A stretch of 64,000 nucleotides of DNA. Origin: JBFMFH01 sp964481395 (GTDB lineage Bacteria > Acidobacteriota > Vicinamibacteria > Vicinamibacterales > JAKQTR01). This document shows, piece after piece, positions 17,491 to 28,115 of the stretch. The stretch covers positions 62,001-126,000 of the forward strand of contig CAYZYG010000001.1 in NCBI GenBank assembly GCA_964481395.1, written 5' to 3'. Numbering within the stretch: the stretch's first letter is position 1; every line of letters begins with the position of its first letter. The position numbers and the translations under genes were made by a program. The notes below the pieces were generated by a model. It worked only from the letters and a program-made list of their open reading frames with translations, did not search any database and was not told the origin of the DNA.

Positions 17491-18195
17491 TCACGCGTCG
17501 AGGAAGCCCCTGACCAGCGCGGGCGCGAGGCGATCGTCCAGGGGTTGTGCGTGCCAGCCCCGCTCGAGCACGTCGCGGCGCTCCGGCATCGTCTCCAGAT
17601 ACGACGCCTGCAGCGCCTGCCCTTCGTTGACACCGATCTCAGGGTGCGGCTGGATGCCCCACGCACCGCCCCGCGTACGACGCACGACGGCGAACGGGCA
17701 GTCGGCGGTATCGGCCACGCGTTCCCAGCCGGGCGGAAGCGGCCACACCTCGTCGAAGTGGGAGGTGTAGACGTGGAATCGGTCTGGCAGCGCCTCGACG
17801 ACGGGATCGCGGGCAATGCCTGCGATCGTTCGCACCTCGACCCATCCGAACTCCGGCGTGGGCGTGCGGCGCACGAAGGCCGGCCCCGACAAGGCTCGGG
17901 CCAGCATCTGGTGGCCGAAGCAGCTGCCGAGCAGCTTCACGTGGTGCGCGTCCAGCGCGCGCGTCAGGTCGCAGGCCCGGACGATCCACTCGGCGTCCGC
18001 GAGGATGCTCGCCTCGCTGCCCGTCAGGATCGCATGCGAATACCGCGCGAGGCCGGCGGGCGCGCCGCCGTCCGAAGGACGGCAGACGTCCACCGGCACC
18101 CCCAAGGCCTCGACGTGCGGCCGCCAGTGATCCACCGGGCGGTACACGGCGGGATTGACGCTCAGATCGACGATCAGCAGGCGGCGCTCGTTCAT
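17491..18195 (-). CDS. Class I glutamine amidotransferase-like protein
   Basis: 234 residues with the triad Cys92 (GSCFGHQ), His184 and Glu186 (QPHPEIG). This is the stand-alone class I GATase fold found in GMP-synthase-like and gamma-glutamyl hydrolase-like proteins. There is no synthetase partner next to it, so it may act on free gamma-glutamyl compounds or with a distant partner. It lies 9 bases downstream of the esterase-like gene on the same strand and may be co-transcribed with it. Confidence 0.85.
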   Translation of the reverse strand: MNERRLLIVDLSVNPAVYRPVDHWRPHVEALGVPVDVCRPSDGGAPAGLARYSHAILTGSEASILADAEWIVRACDLTRALDAHHVKLLGSCFGHQMLARALSGPAFVRRTPTPEFGWVEVRTIAGIARDPVVEALPDRFHVYTSHFDEVWPLPPGWERVADTADCPFAVVRRTRGGAWGIQPHPEIGVNEGQALQASYLETMPERRDVLERGWHAQPLDDRLAPALVRGFLDA

Positions 18196-18204
18196 GGCCT
18201 CACC

Positions 18205-19860
<1,656 letters not shown>

Positions 19861-20037
19861 CGATTCCCCCGATTCGCGAACCTGCCGATCATACCGGCTC
19901 AGGTGGACGTCTGCCGAGGTCAGGATCTCACAGACCGTGTGCGCCGCCATTCCGTCACGAGGGTACGGTTGTCGAGCACGCGATGGCGGAGTCGCCCGTC
20001 ACGAGAACCGACGCGCCGGCAGAGCCGGTACGTGGAA

Positions 20038-20059
20038 AAGGCCAGCGTGCGCTGGCCTT
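20038..20059 (-). terminator. Rho-independent terminator of tRNA-Pro
   Basis: Perfect hairpin with ten-base arms AAGGCCAGCG / CGCTGGCCTT and a two-base loop. On the minus strand it is followed by a T run (TTTTCC) and lies 15 bases beyond the tRNA 3' end. Confidence 0.8.
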
Positions 20060-20074
20060 CTTCTTCGAATCTGT

Positions 20075-20151
20075 TGGTCGGGGCGAGTGGATTTGAACCA
20101 CCGACCCCTCGGTCCCGAACCGAGTGCTCTACCAGGCTGAGCCACGCCCCG
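20075..20151 (-). tRNA. tRNA-Pro (anticodon CGG)
   Basis: 77 nt including an encoded CCA end. Acceptor arms CGGGGCG/CGCCCCG pair fully, discriminator base is A, the anticodon loop TTCGGGA gives CGG, the anticodon stem is CTCGG/CCGAG, and the T arm contains GGTTCAAATCC. It reads CCG codons. Confidence 0.96.
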
Positions 20152-20164
20152 ACGTCTCACCAGT

Positions 20165-21085
20165 CTACCGCATGCGTGCGTCCCTGTCCAAGGAACTCTT
20201 CAGGTGCGCCGCCAGGAACGCCTTCGTCAACTCCCCCACCTTCGGATCCGTGAAGCCGCCGTGGCCGCCGCCGGGTACAGTATGGAACGTCACCGGCGCG
20301 CCCGCCTTTTCGAGCGCAGCTCGCAGCAGTTCGCTCTGGTGATACGGCACCAGCGGGTCGCGATCTCCATGCACGATCAGGAACGGCGGCTCGTTGCCGT
20401 TCACGTAGGCGATCGGATTCGCGCGCGCGACCCGGTCGGGGTGCTGCTGGATGGGACCGCCGACCAGTTGCGACTCGGGCGAGTCCGGCGCGTCGTGCGC
20501 CATGCCTCCGGGCAGGCGGTGGGCGTCCATCTGGAGGAAGTCGGTCGGCCCGAAGTGGTCGACGACCGCCTGCACGGCGCTCGACACGTCGCGATGCTCG
20601 CCCTGGTCGAACTCAGCGACACCGGCCGACGTCCCCAGCATCGCGGCCAGATGCCCGCCCGCCGACTCGCCCCACGCCGCGATCCGCGCCGGGTCGAGCC
20701 GGTAGCGCTCCGCGTTCGCGCGCAGCCACCGGACGGCCGACTTGGCATCCACGATCTGGGCCGGAAACGTGGCGTGCTGGCTGAGCCGGTAGTTGATGCT
20801 CGCGACGGCGTACCCGTCGCCGACGTACTCGAGCGGCACGTGCTGGTCCTTGGAACCCGTCCGGAACGCCCCGCCGTGGATCCAGACAATCACGGGAAGC
20901 CGTGCCCCGGTCTCCGGAAGATACAAGTCGAGCCGCTGACGCTCGTGGCCGTTCGTCACGTACGGAATGTCGCGCGTCACGGTGACACCCTCCGGCACCG
21001 GCGGGTTCGGCGGGAGTCCCCGCTGAGCGAGCCCCGCAGCGCCCATCGTCAGCACAAGCGCCAGGCCGACCAGCGCATGACGCAT
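20165..21085 (-). CDS. Secreted alpha/beta-hydrolase (carboxylesterase, BD-FAE/HSL-like)
   Basis: 306 residues from ATG 21085, followed by a signal peptide (MRHALVGLALVLTMGAAGLA). The oxyanion-hole motif HGGAF (HGG of the hormone-sensitive-lipase group), nucleophile in GESAGG, a late Asp in HGDRDPLVP and His in GGGHGG give a full triad. A periplasmic esterase or feruloyl-esterase-like activity is likely. The start codon directly follows a dRS3-like palindrome (21088-21107), so its GCGGGAATCC end sits where a ribosome-binding site would be. Confidence 0.88.
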   Translation of the reverse strand: MRHALVGLALVLTMGAAGLAQRGLPPNPPVPEGVTVTRDIPYVTNGHERQRLDLYLPETGARLPVIVWIHGGAFRTGSKDQHVPLEYVGDGYAVASINYRLSQHATFPAQIVDAKSAVRWLRANAERYRLDPARIAAWGESAGGHLAAMLGTSAGVAEFDQGEHRDVSSAVQAVVDHFGPTDFLQMDAHRLPGGMAHDAPDSPESQLVGGPIQQHPDRVARANPIAYVNGNEPPFLIVHGDRDPLVPYHQSELLRAALEKAGAPVTFHTVPGGGHGGFTDPKVGELTKAFLAAHLKSSLDRDARMR

Positions 21086-21087
21086 GG

Positions 21088-21107
21088 ATTCCCGCCTTCG
21101 CGGGAAT
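21088..21107. repeat. dRS3-like palindrome abutting a start codon
   Basis: ATTCCCGC-CTTC-GCGGGAAT, two bases upstream of the hydrolase ATG at 21085. About 50 bases further on is a second hairpin, CCCCGGCT-CATC-AGCCGGGG (21156-21175). Confidence 0.85.
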
Positions 21108-21249
21108 GACGAAACAATGGGCGCGGCTGCGCCCGCTTCGGCGAGGCAGGCCCGCCCCCGGCTCATCAGCCGGGGCAAGCTTCGCCGGAATGACACCGCG
21201 GAGTTGACGCCGTCACCTTGAGTCGACCCGCGCGCAGGGTGGCGACACA

Positions 21250-22083
21250 TCACCGTACACGTCGGCCGGCCTGGGTCCTGCGTGACACGGTCACGCGCCC
21301 GCCCCGCGGCGTGACCGTCCGGGATCGCCCGGGTACCGCACCGTTGTTCCGCAGGCACCATTCCACCCGCGCGAGCGCATCGTAGGCGGTCATGTCGGGC
21401 TGCAGCGGCGTGACCGAGATGAACCCGTTACGCACGGCCTGGTAGTCGGACCGATCGTGCGGCTCCCACTCGTCTTCCGCTTCGTCTATCCAGTAGTACG
21501 GCCGGTGCTTGGGATCGATGCGCTCGGCCACGGACGTCACGTGATTCCGCTTCGCCTGGACCGTGACCTTGAAGCCCCCCGTGACCTTGCGCGGGACGTT
21601 GATGTTCAGGAACGTGCGCGCCGGCAACCCGTGCGTCAGCACAACCTCCGCCCAGTAGGCCGCCGCCCGTGCCGAGTCCGAGAAGTCGAGCGCGCTGCGC
21701 GTCCGCTGCAGCGACACGGCAATCGACGGCACGCCAAGCAGCGCGCCTTCCAGCGCCCCCGACACGGTCCCGGAGTACGTCACGTCGTCACCCAGGTTCC
21801 AGCCTTTGTTGATCCCCGACACGACTAGATCGGGCAGGCCGCGCAGCACGATCGCCACGGCGATGTTGACGCAGTCGGTCGGCGTCCCGTCGACGGCAAA
21901 CGCGCCCGGACCGACTTCCTCGAGCCGCAACGGCTGGTGCAGCGTCAGCGCGTGCCCGACGGCACTCGCTTCTTTCGCCGGGGCCACGATCACCACCTCA
22001 CCCAGAGGGCGCAGGGCGTCGGCCAGCGCCGTCAGTCCCTCCGACCGAACGCCATCGTCATTGGTCACAAGAATGCGTTTCAT
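21250..22083 (-). CDS. surE: 5'/3'-nucleotidase SurE
   Basis: 277 residues from ATG 22083. It opens MKRILVTNDDG with the metal-binding NDD, followed by the SGIN.G.N.GDD and YSGTVSGALEG motifs that define SurE. SurE hydrolyses nucleoside monophosphates with a divalent metal and is linked to stationary-phase survival. Length is near the family norm with a short basic C-terminal extension. The next upstream gene on this strand is czcA-like, 154 bases away. Confidence 0.95.
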   Translation of the reverse strand: MKRILVTNDDGVRSEGLTALADALRPLGEVVIVAPAKEASAVGHALTLHQPLRLEEVGPGAFAVDGTPTDCVNIAVAIVLRGLPDLVVSGINKGWNLGDDVTYSGTVSGALEGALLGVPSIAVSLQRTRSALDFSDSARAAAYWAEVVLTHGLPARTFLNINVPRKVTGGFKVTVQAKRNHVTSVAERIDPKHRPYYWIDEAEDEWEPHDRSDYQAVRNGFISVTPLQPDMTAYDALARVEWCLRNNGAVPGRSRTVTPRGGRVTVSRRTQAGRRVR

Positions 22084-22237
22084 GGATCCTTCAGTCCGTC
22101 CGGACCCGCTCCCCCCGGACTCGCCGATCGCCGTCTCGCGCGTCGGAGCATGAGTCGACCGTGCCGCAGCACCTCTCAGTGTAAACCACCGACGCCCGTC
22201 GCAGCCGCACGCGGCCCCTCTCTCCGGCACCCGGTCG

Positions 22238-25200
22238 TCACACCCCCGGCATCTCGAGGCACGTCCCGCCTTCGGCCACATGCTTCAACACCCAGCGCTC
22301 GATGATCTCGTAGATCGTCGGAAGCACGATGAGCGTCAGCATCGTCGATGTCACGATGCCGCCGATCACCACCGTGGCCAGAGGGCGCTGAACCTCGGCG
22401 CCCGCCCCCGTCGACAGCGCCATGGGCACGAATCCCAGGGACGCCACGAGGGCCGTCATCAGCACGGGCTTCAGGCGATGGCCCGCCCCCTCGACGATCG
22501 ACGGCCTGAGGGCGGCGCCCTCCTTGCGGAGGCGGTTGATGGCGGCAATCATCACGACGCCGTTCAGGACCGCCACGCCGAAGAGCGCGATGAACCCGAC
22601 CGACGCGGAGAGATTCAGGTTGAGGCCGCGAAGCCACAGCGCACCGATTCCGCCCACGAGGGCGAACGGCACGTTCAGGATGACCAGCGTGGCCTGTCGC
22701 ACGGTCCCGAACGTCACGAACAGCAGCACGAAGATCAGGACCAGCGACAGGGGGATGACGATCATCAGCCGCAGCATGGCCCGCTGCTGGTTCTCGAACT
22801 GCCCGCCCCAGGTGATGTAGTAGCCTTCGGGAAGCGTCAGCCGGCCGGCCAGCCGGCTCTGCGCGTCGCTGACGAACCCGCCGATGTCCCGGCCGCGCAC
22901 GTTCGTCTGGACGACCAGGCGGCGCTGCGCGTTCTCGTGGTTGATGGCCTCGGACCCCCGCACCATCGAGATGGTCGCGATGTTGCCCAGCGGCACGCGC
23001 TCGCCTCCGGGCGCCGTCAGCAGCAGCGCGCCGATGGCATCGGGGTTGCCGCGCACATCGTCGGGAAAACGCACGACCACGTCGAAACGCCGCGACCCGT
23101 CCAGAATCTGCGTCGCCACGGCACCCCCGATCGCGGTCTCGATCATCTCCCGGACGTGCGCCACGTTGATGCCGAACCGGGCGGCGCGCGCGCGGTCGAT
23201 CACGATCTCGAGCTGGGCAGCGCCGGACAGGACCTCGACCTGCAGGTCGGCCGCGCCCGGCACGGCCGACAGCACCTGCTGGATCTCGCTGCCGATCTGC
23301 TCCAGCCGCCCGGCGTCCGGCCCGAACACCTTCACCGCGACGTCGGCCTTGACCCCGGAGACGACCTCGTCGAGCCGCATCGCCATCGGCTGGGTGAAGT
23401 TGCACTCGACGCCCGGCAGGTCGCCCAGCGCCTCGGACATGGCCACCACGAGGTCCTCTTTGGTGCGCCCCGTGGTCCACTCGTCAATCGGATGCAGGAG
23501 AACGTAGACGTCGCCCTGGTAGATGCCCATGGCCTCCGTGGCCAGGTCTGGCCGCCCGATCTTGGTGACGACCTGCCTGACCTCGGGAAACCGGCGGACG
23601 ATCCGCTCGACGCGGGTGGAGATTTCGACGGACTCGGCCAGCGACACCGACGGCAGCTTGCGGGTCTCGATGAGCAGCGACCCCTCGTCGAGCTTCGGCA
23701 TGAACTCGGTTCCGATGAAGGGAACCGATCCGAGGGCGACGACCACCAGGACGACCGCCACGCCCAGCGTCCGCCACGGGCGGTCCATCTGCACGCTCAG
23801 GTGCTTCGTGTAGAAATGCCTGAGCCGCTCGAACCAGGCGCTCTCGTGCTCGCCGCCCCCGAGCTTCAGCAGAAACGAGGCGCTCACCGGAATCGCCGTC
23901 AGCGAGAGCAGCAGCGACCCGAGGATGGCCGAGCACACCGTGATGGCCATGGGCCGGAACATCTTGCCCTCGAGGCCCTCCAGCGCGAAGATCGGCAGGT
24001 ACACGGCCACGATGATCAGGACGCCGAACAGGATCGGGCGCGCGACCTCCGTCGCGGCCGACCGGAACAGGCCCAGGCGCGCCTGCTCGGGATCCTCGCC
24101 CGGGCCGGGGTGAAACTCCGATCGGCGCCGGACGAAGTTCTCCATCATCACGACGGCGCCGTCCACGATCAGGCCGAAGTCGATGGCGCCGAGCGACATG
24201 AGGTTGGCCGACACCCCGAACACCCGCATGCCGATGAAGCCGACCAGCATCGACAGGGGGATGACGGCGGCCACGAGCAGCGCGGCCCGCGCGTCGCCCA
24301 GGAACGCGAAGAGGACGACGACCACCAGGAGCGAGCCCTCGATGAGGTTCCGGCTCACCGTGTGCGCGGTCCGATCGATGACCTCCGTCTGATCGTAGAA
24401 CGGCGTGATGGACAGGCCCGCCGGCAGCGAACTCTCGATCTCGCCCATCTTGGCCTTCGCGCGGGCGGCCACGTCCTTGCCGTTCTCGCCCTTCAGCATG
24501 ATGATCATGCCGGCCACGCTTTCGCCCTTGCCGTCGCGCGTCACCGCGCCGTTGCGCGGCATCGCCCCGATCGCGACCTCCGCCACGTCGCGCACGAACA
24601 CCGGCGTGCCCTCCGCCGCCGCGACGACGATGCTCCCGATGTCGTCGAGGGATCGGGCCAGGCCCACGCCGCGGATCGTGTACCGCTCCGACCGGTGCTC
24701 GATGAAGCCGCCGCCGAAGGACGCGTTGTTGTCGGCGATGGCCTCGAAGACCTGGTGGAGCGTCAGCCCGTAGCGGTCGAGCTGCCGCGGGTCCACCACC
24801 ACGTGGTACTGCTGCGTCAGCCCGCCCCACGAGTTGATCTCGCTTACCCCGGCCACGGAACGAAGCCGGTTGCGGATGTCCCAGTCGTGAAGCGTCTTCT
24901 TGGCCATCGCGTCGGCCGACTCGCCTTCGATGAGGTACTGGTAGATCTCGCCGAAGGCCGTCGCCACGGGCCCGAGCGTGGGTTCGAGGCCGTCCGGGAC
25001 GCGCCCCCGGGCCTCGAGCAGGCGTTCGTTCACGAGCTGCCGGGCGAAGTACACGGGCACCGAATCGTCGAACACGATGGTGACGATCGAGAGCCCGAAC
25101 TTCGAGACCGACCGCACCTGCTGGGCCCCCGGCAGCCCCATGACCGTGGTCTCGATGGGATACGAGACCCGCTGTTCGACCTCGGTCGCCGCCAGGCCCG

Positions 25201-25366
25201 GAGCCTCGGTGACGATGACCACCTGGTTGTTCGTCAGATCCGGAAACGCCTCCACCGGGAGGTCCCGGAAGGCGACGACGCCCGTCACGATCAGGGCGGC
25301 CACGCACAGCAGCACGAACAGGCGCTGCCCCAGGGACGCCGCGACGAACCGTTCGATCCAGCCCAC
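22238..25366 (-). CDS. CzcA/CusA-type heavy-metal efflux RND pump
   Basis: 1042 residues from GTG 25366, one base after the stop of the adaptor gene. Twelve membrane helices and two large periplasmic loops. The N-terminus (FRDLPVEAFPD) and TM4 AIDFGLIVDGAVVMMEN, with acidic relay residues, mark the heavy-metal (HME) branch of RND pumps, which export Co/Zn/Cd/Ni or Cu/Ag from the periplasm. The DFG...D pattern fits divalent-metal (CzcA) rather than drug pumps. Exact metal cannot be read. Third gene of a czcCBA-order operon. Confidence 0.93.
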   Translation of the reverse strand: MGWIERFVAASLGQRLFVLLCVAALIVTGVVAFRDLPVEAFPDLTNNQVVIVTEAPGLAATEVEQRVSYPIETTVMGLPGAQQVRSVSKFGLSIVTIVFDDSVPVYFARQLVNERLLEARGRVPDGLEPTLGPVATAFGEIYQYLIEGESADAMAKKTLHDWDIRNRLRSVAGVSEINSWGGLTQQYHVVVDPRQLDRYGLTLHQVFEAIADNNASFGGGFIEHRSERYTIRGVGLARSLDDIGSIVVAAAEGTPVFVRDVAEVAIGAMPRNGAVTRDGKGESVAGMIIMLKGENGKDVAARAKAKMGEIESSLPAGLSITPFYDQTEVIDRTAHTVSRNLIEGSLLVVVVLFAFLGDARAALLVAAVIPLSMLVGFIGMRVFGVSANLMSLGAIDFGLIVDGAVVMMENFVRRRSEFHPGPGEDPEQARLGLFRSAATEVARPILFGVLIIVAVYLPIFALEGLEGKMFRPMAITVCSAILGSLLLSLTAIPVSASFLLKLGGGEHESAWFERLRHFYTKHLSVQMDRPWRTLGVAVVLVVVALGSVPFIGTEFMPKLDEGSLLIETRKLPSVSLAESVEISTRVERIVRRFPEVRQVVTKIGRPDLATEAMGIYQGDVYVLLHPIDEWTTGRTKEDLVVAMSEALGDLPGVECNFTQPMAMRLDEVVSGVKADVAVKVFGPDAGRLEQIGSEIQQVLSAVPGAADLQVEVLSGAAQLEIVIDRARAARFGINVAHVREMIETAIGGAVATQILDGSRRFDVVVRFPDDVRGNPDAIGALLLTAPGGERVPLGNIATISMVRGSEAINHENAQRRLVVQTNVRGRDIGGFVSDAQSRLAGRLTLPEGYYITWGGQFENQQRAMLRLMIVIPLSLVLIFVLLFVTFGTVRQATLVILNVPFALVGGIGALWLRGLNLNLSASVGFIALFGVAVLNGVVMIAAINRLRKEGAALRPSIVEGAGHRLKPVLMTALVASLGFVPMALSTGAGAEVQRPLATVVIGGIVTSTMLTLIVLPTIYEIIERWVLKHVAEGGTCLEMPGV

Positions 25367-25367
25367 G

Positions 25368-26606
25368 TCACTCTCCCGCGCCGGCCGGCTTCAGCAGCTC
25401 GGACTTGAGCAGGAACGCCCCGCCGGTGACGACCTTCTCACCGGACTTCACGCCGGAGGTCACTTCGATCCAGCCCTCGACGTCGGCCCCGACCGTCACG
25501 AAGCGCCGAACGAAGCGCCCCGGGGCCTCTTCGACGAACACGGCCGCTTTCCCGTCCAGTTCCTGCACGGCCTGGGACGGGACCGCGACCAGCGCGCGCG
25601 GCTCGCCCTCGCCCAGCGTGATCGTGGCGTACATCTCCGGCTTGAGCCTGTTGTCCACGTTGGGCACCGTGCACCTCACCGTCACGCGCCTCGTCTTGGG
25701 GTTGATCGTGTCCGCCACCCACGCGATCTGCCCGGAGAACCGTTCCGCCGGATACGCCGCCACCTGGACGTCGACCGGGAGCCCCGCCTTGACGTGCGGC
25801 AGCGCGGTTTCGTCGATCTCCGCCAGCGCCCACAGGCTGGTGAGATCGCTCACCACGAACAGCGGCGTGCCGGGCGTCACCGCCCCGCCCTCGGTGATCA
25901 GCCGATCGAGAACGACGCCGTTCAGCGGAGACCGCACGGGAATCTGCTCGCCCGATTCCCCGCTGGGGTCTTCGCTGTTCGTCACGCCGAGATGCTCGAG
26001 CTCTTCTTCCGCGCGCCGTACCTGGGTGCGCGCGATGTTCACCTGCTCTTCGGCGGTGACGCGGTTCGTTTTCGCGCGCTGCACGTCCTGTTCCGAGACC
26101 GCCTGCGCCGCGAAGAGCCGGGCCATCCGCTCGTCGGCCTGCGTGGCGAACTGCAGGTCGGTCTCGGCCTTGCGGCGTTCGGCTACAGCCGTTCGGTAGC
26201 TCGCCCACGCCTCGTGAACCAGCGGGCTGATCAGGTGCGCCAGTTCGGCCCCGGCCTTGACGCGGTCGCCGATTTCGGAGAACACCTCGACCACTTTCCC
26301 CTCGACCGGCGACCCGATTCGGGCCGTGCGCCGCTCGTCGAGGGCGATCGTGCCCGGCGCGACCAGGGAGTCGCGACGAGTGACGGTCTTGGCCTGCTCC
26401 ACGGCCAGGCCCGCCTCTCGTGACGCGGCCTCGCTCAGCACCACCGTCCCGTCCGGCTCGACCGAGGCCCCGCGCTCCGCCTCCGGCGCCGGGGCCGGCG
26501 TGCGGAAGAGCAGGGCCGCCGCCAGCACCGTCACCACGACGGCGGATCCAGCCATGATGAGCACCGGCCGCGTGAGACCGGATTCTCCTCTCCGTGCTCC
26601 GATCAT
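25368..26606 (-). CDS. RND efflux periplasmic adaptor (CzcB/CusB-like)
   Basis: 412 residues with an N-terminal membrane anchor (about 13-33), a barrel-sandwich (lipoyl) fold split by a long alpha hairpin (about 110-230), then beta-barrel and membrane-proximal domains ending in VKSGEKVVTGGAFLLKSEL. It bridges the CzcA-like pump to the outer-membrane channel. Its start overlaps the TolC-like gene by four bases (ATGA). No His-rich metal-binding tail is seen. Confidence 0.9.
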   Translation of the reverse strand: MIGARRGESGLTRPVLIMAGSAVVVTVLAAALLFRTPAPAPEAERGASVEPDGTVVLSEAASREAGLAVEQAKTVTRRDSLVAPGTIALDERRTARIGSPVEGKVVEVFSEIGDRVKAGAELAHLISPLVHEAWASYRTAVAERRKAETDLQFATQADERMARLFAAQAVSEQDVQRAKTNRVTAEEQVNIARTQVRRAEEELEHLGVTNSEDPSGESGEQIPVRSPLNGVVLDRLITEGGAVTPGTPLFVVSDLTSLWALAEIDETALPHVKAGLPVDVQVAAYPAERFSGQIAWVADTINPKTRRVTVRCTVPNVDNRLKPEMYATITLGEGEPRALVAVPSQAVQELDGKAAVFVEEAPGRFVRRFVTVGADVEGWIEVTSGVKSGEKVVTGGAFLLKSELLKPAGAGE

Positions 26607-27928
26607 CGGTGAATCTCCTCTCCGAGCATGATCCGCAGTTCGAAGGCCGCCGCCAGCGCGTCCAGCCTCAGCTGCAGGGCCTCGCGATGCGCCTCGAGGT
26701 AGACACGCTCGGCGTCGACAAGGGTCAGGATCTCCGACGCGCCTTCGCGGAACGCCGCCCGCGCGGCCGTCCGGACGATGTCGGCCGGCTCGAGCAGCTC
26801 CCGATCCACGTGTGCCGCGCGGTCGGCCAGGGCCATCGCGTGGCGCGCGGCCACTCGCCCTTCGCCCGCAACCCGCTCCTCCACGGCCGTCGCCTCGAAC
26901 CCGGTCGCCAGCGCCTCGGCGGCCGCCTGCGCCACGGCCCGGGTGTTCCGATCGAACAGCGGCAGGGTGAGCTGCACGCCCAGCACGGCGGCGTTGATCC
27001 CCGCCGTGCGCTTGTATCCGCCGGCCACGTCGAGGGCAGGTGCTCGCCTGGACCGCTCGAGCGCCGAGGCCCCCTCCGCAACGCGGGCCCGGGCCCGCGC
27101 GGCGGCCACCTCTGCCGAGGCTTCCACCACGCGCGCGACGAGCCCCTGTTCCGTGGACTCCGGCAGCACCGGCGGTGCCGGCGCCGTCAGACGTGCCGGA
27201 TCCACATCCGGGATCCCCATGAGCGTCGCGAGCGATGCGGCGCTGCGCTCGAGTTCGATCCTCGTCCTCAAGACCTGCGAGGCCACGCGGGCGGACTCGA
27301 CCCGGAAGCGGGCCAGATCCGAGGCCGGCGCCACCCCCTCCTGGACGCGCGCCGACAGCGTCGACACGACGGTCTCCAGGCTGCGCTGGTTCTCGGCCAG
27401 GGCGGCCGCCTCGTCACGCGTCCGGATGACGTCCAGGTAGAAGCGAACCGCCTGCAGGGCGAGCGAGCGTTCGATCCGCTGCAATTCGGCCGACGCCTGC
27501 TGAACCTCGCCCTCGGCAAGACCGCGCTGCGCCCCCCGCTTGCCACCGAGGTCGATGGGCTGCGTCACGACCGTGAGGAAGTCGACGGGGACCCTGAACG
27601 GATCCGCGCTCGCCGACCACTGCCAGGCCCCGAACGTCCAGTTCTCCGCGCGCACCTCGATGGATGGGTTCGGCCAGGCGCCTGCGGCGCCGGCCGATCG
27701 GCGGTTCGCGTCGAGCCTGGCCAGCGCCATCCGCCTGAGCGGCGCGTGATCCAGCACGCCGGCGACCGCTTCCTCGAGGCTGAGTGGACTCGGCGCGGCC
27801 CCCTGCGCCGGCCCGGCCGCCGTCGCCCCGACACCGGCCGGCTGCGCCGACGCGATTCGCGCGGCAACCAGACACACGGCTGACAGAGCCGCTACACGAC
27901 CGACCAGACTGTGGCGCATGAGCATCAC
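26603..27928 (-). CDS. TolC-family outer-membrane efflux channel (CzcC-like)
   Basis: 441 residues from ATG 27928 (another in-frame ATG at 27919). Signal peptide to about residue 28 (IASA-QP), then two similar halves of long helical hairpins with the usual PNPSIEV and late GEIH segments. First gene of the three-gene metal efflux operon; the 187 bases upstream carry no clear promoter match, so control is unknown. Confidence 0.9.
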   Translation of the reverse strand: MMLMRHSLVGRVAALSAVCLVAARIASAQPAGVGATAAGPAQGAAPSPLSLEEAVAGVLDHAPLRRMALARLDANRRSAGAAGAWPNPSIEVRAENWTFGAWQWSASADPFRVPVDFLTVVTQPIDLGGKRGAQRGLAEGEVQQASAELQRIERSLALQAVRFYLDVIRTRDEAAALAENQRSLETVVSTLSARVQEGVAPASDLARFRVESARVASQVLRTRIELERSAASLATLMGIPDVDPARLTAPAPPVLPESTEQGLVARVVEASAEVAAARARARVAEGASALERSRRAPALDVAGGYKRTAGINAAVLGVQLTLPLFDRNTRAVAQAAAEALATGFEATAVEERVAGEGRVAARHAMALADRAAHVDRELLEPADIVRTAARAAFREGASEILTLVDAERVYLEAHREALQLRLDALAAAFELRIMLGEEIHR

Positions 27929-28115
27929 TCCGAGATCGCATCTCGCAGCGCTGGGGGCAGGACGCTGACGCCCTACGATACAGCGTTGGAGGCGGCTGGG
28001 CCAACTCGCTCAGGGGAACAGTCAGCCAGACACGACGGGGCGAACGATTCGGCGACGAGACGTCCCGGCCGCGCACGAGACGACGATCCCGCACCCCGCC
28101 GGAGCGGGCCCGTCG

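Noticed and set aside
22280..25408. Long plus-strand frame across the RND pump gene
   Set aside because: Antisense to a complete CzcA-like gene; no domains or start signals.
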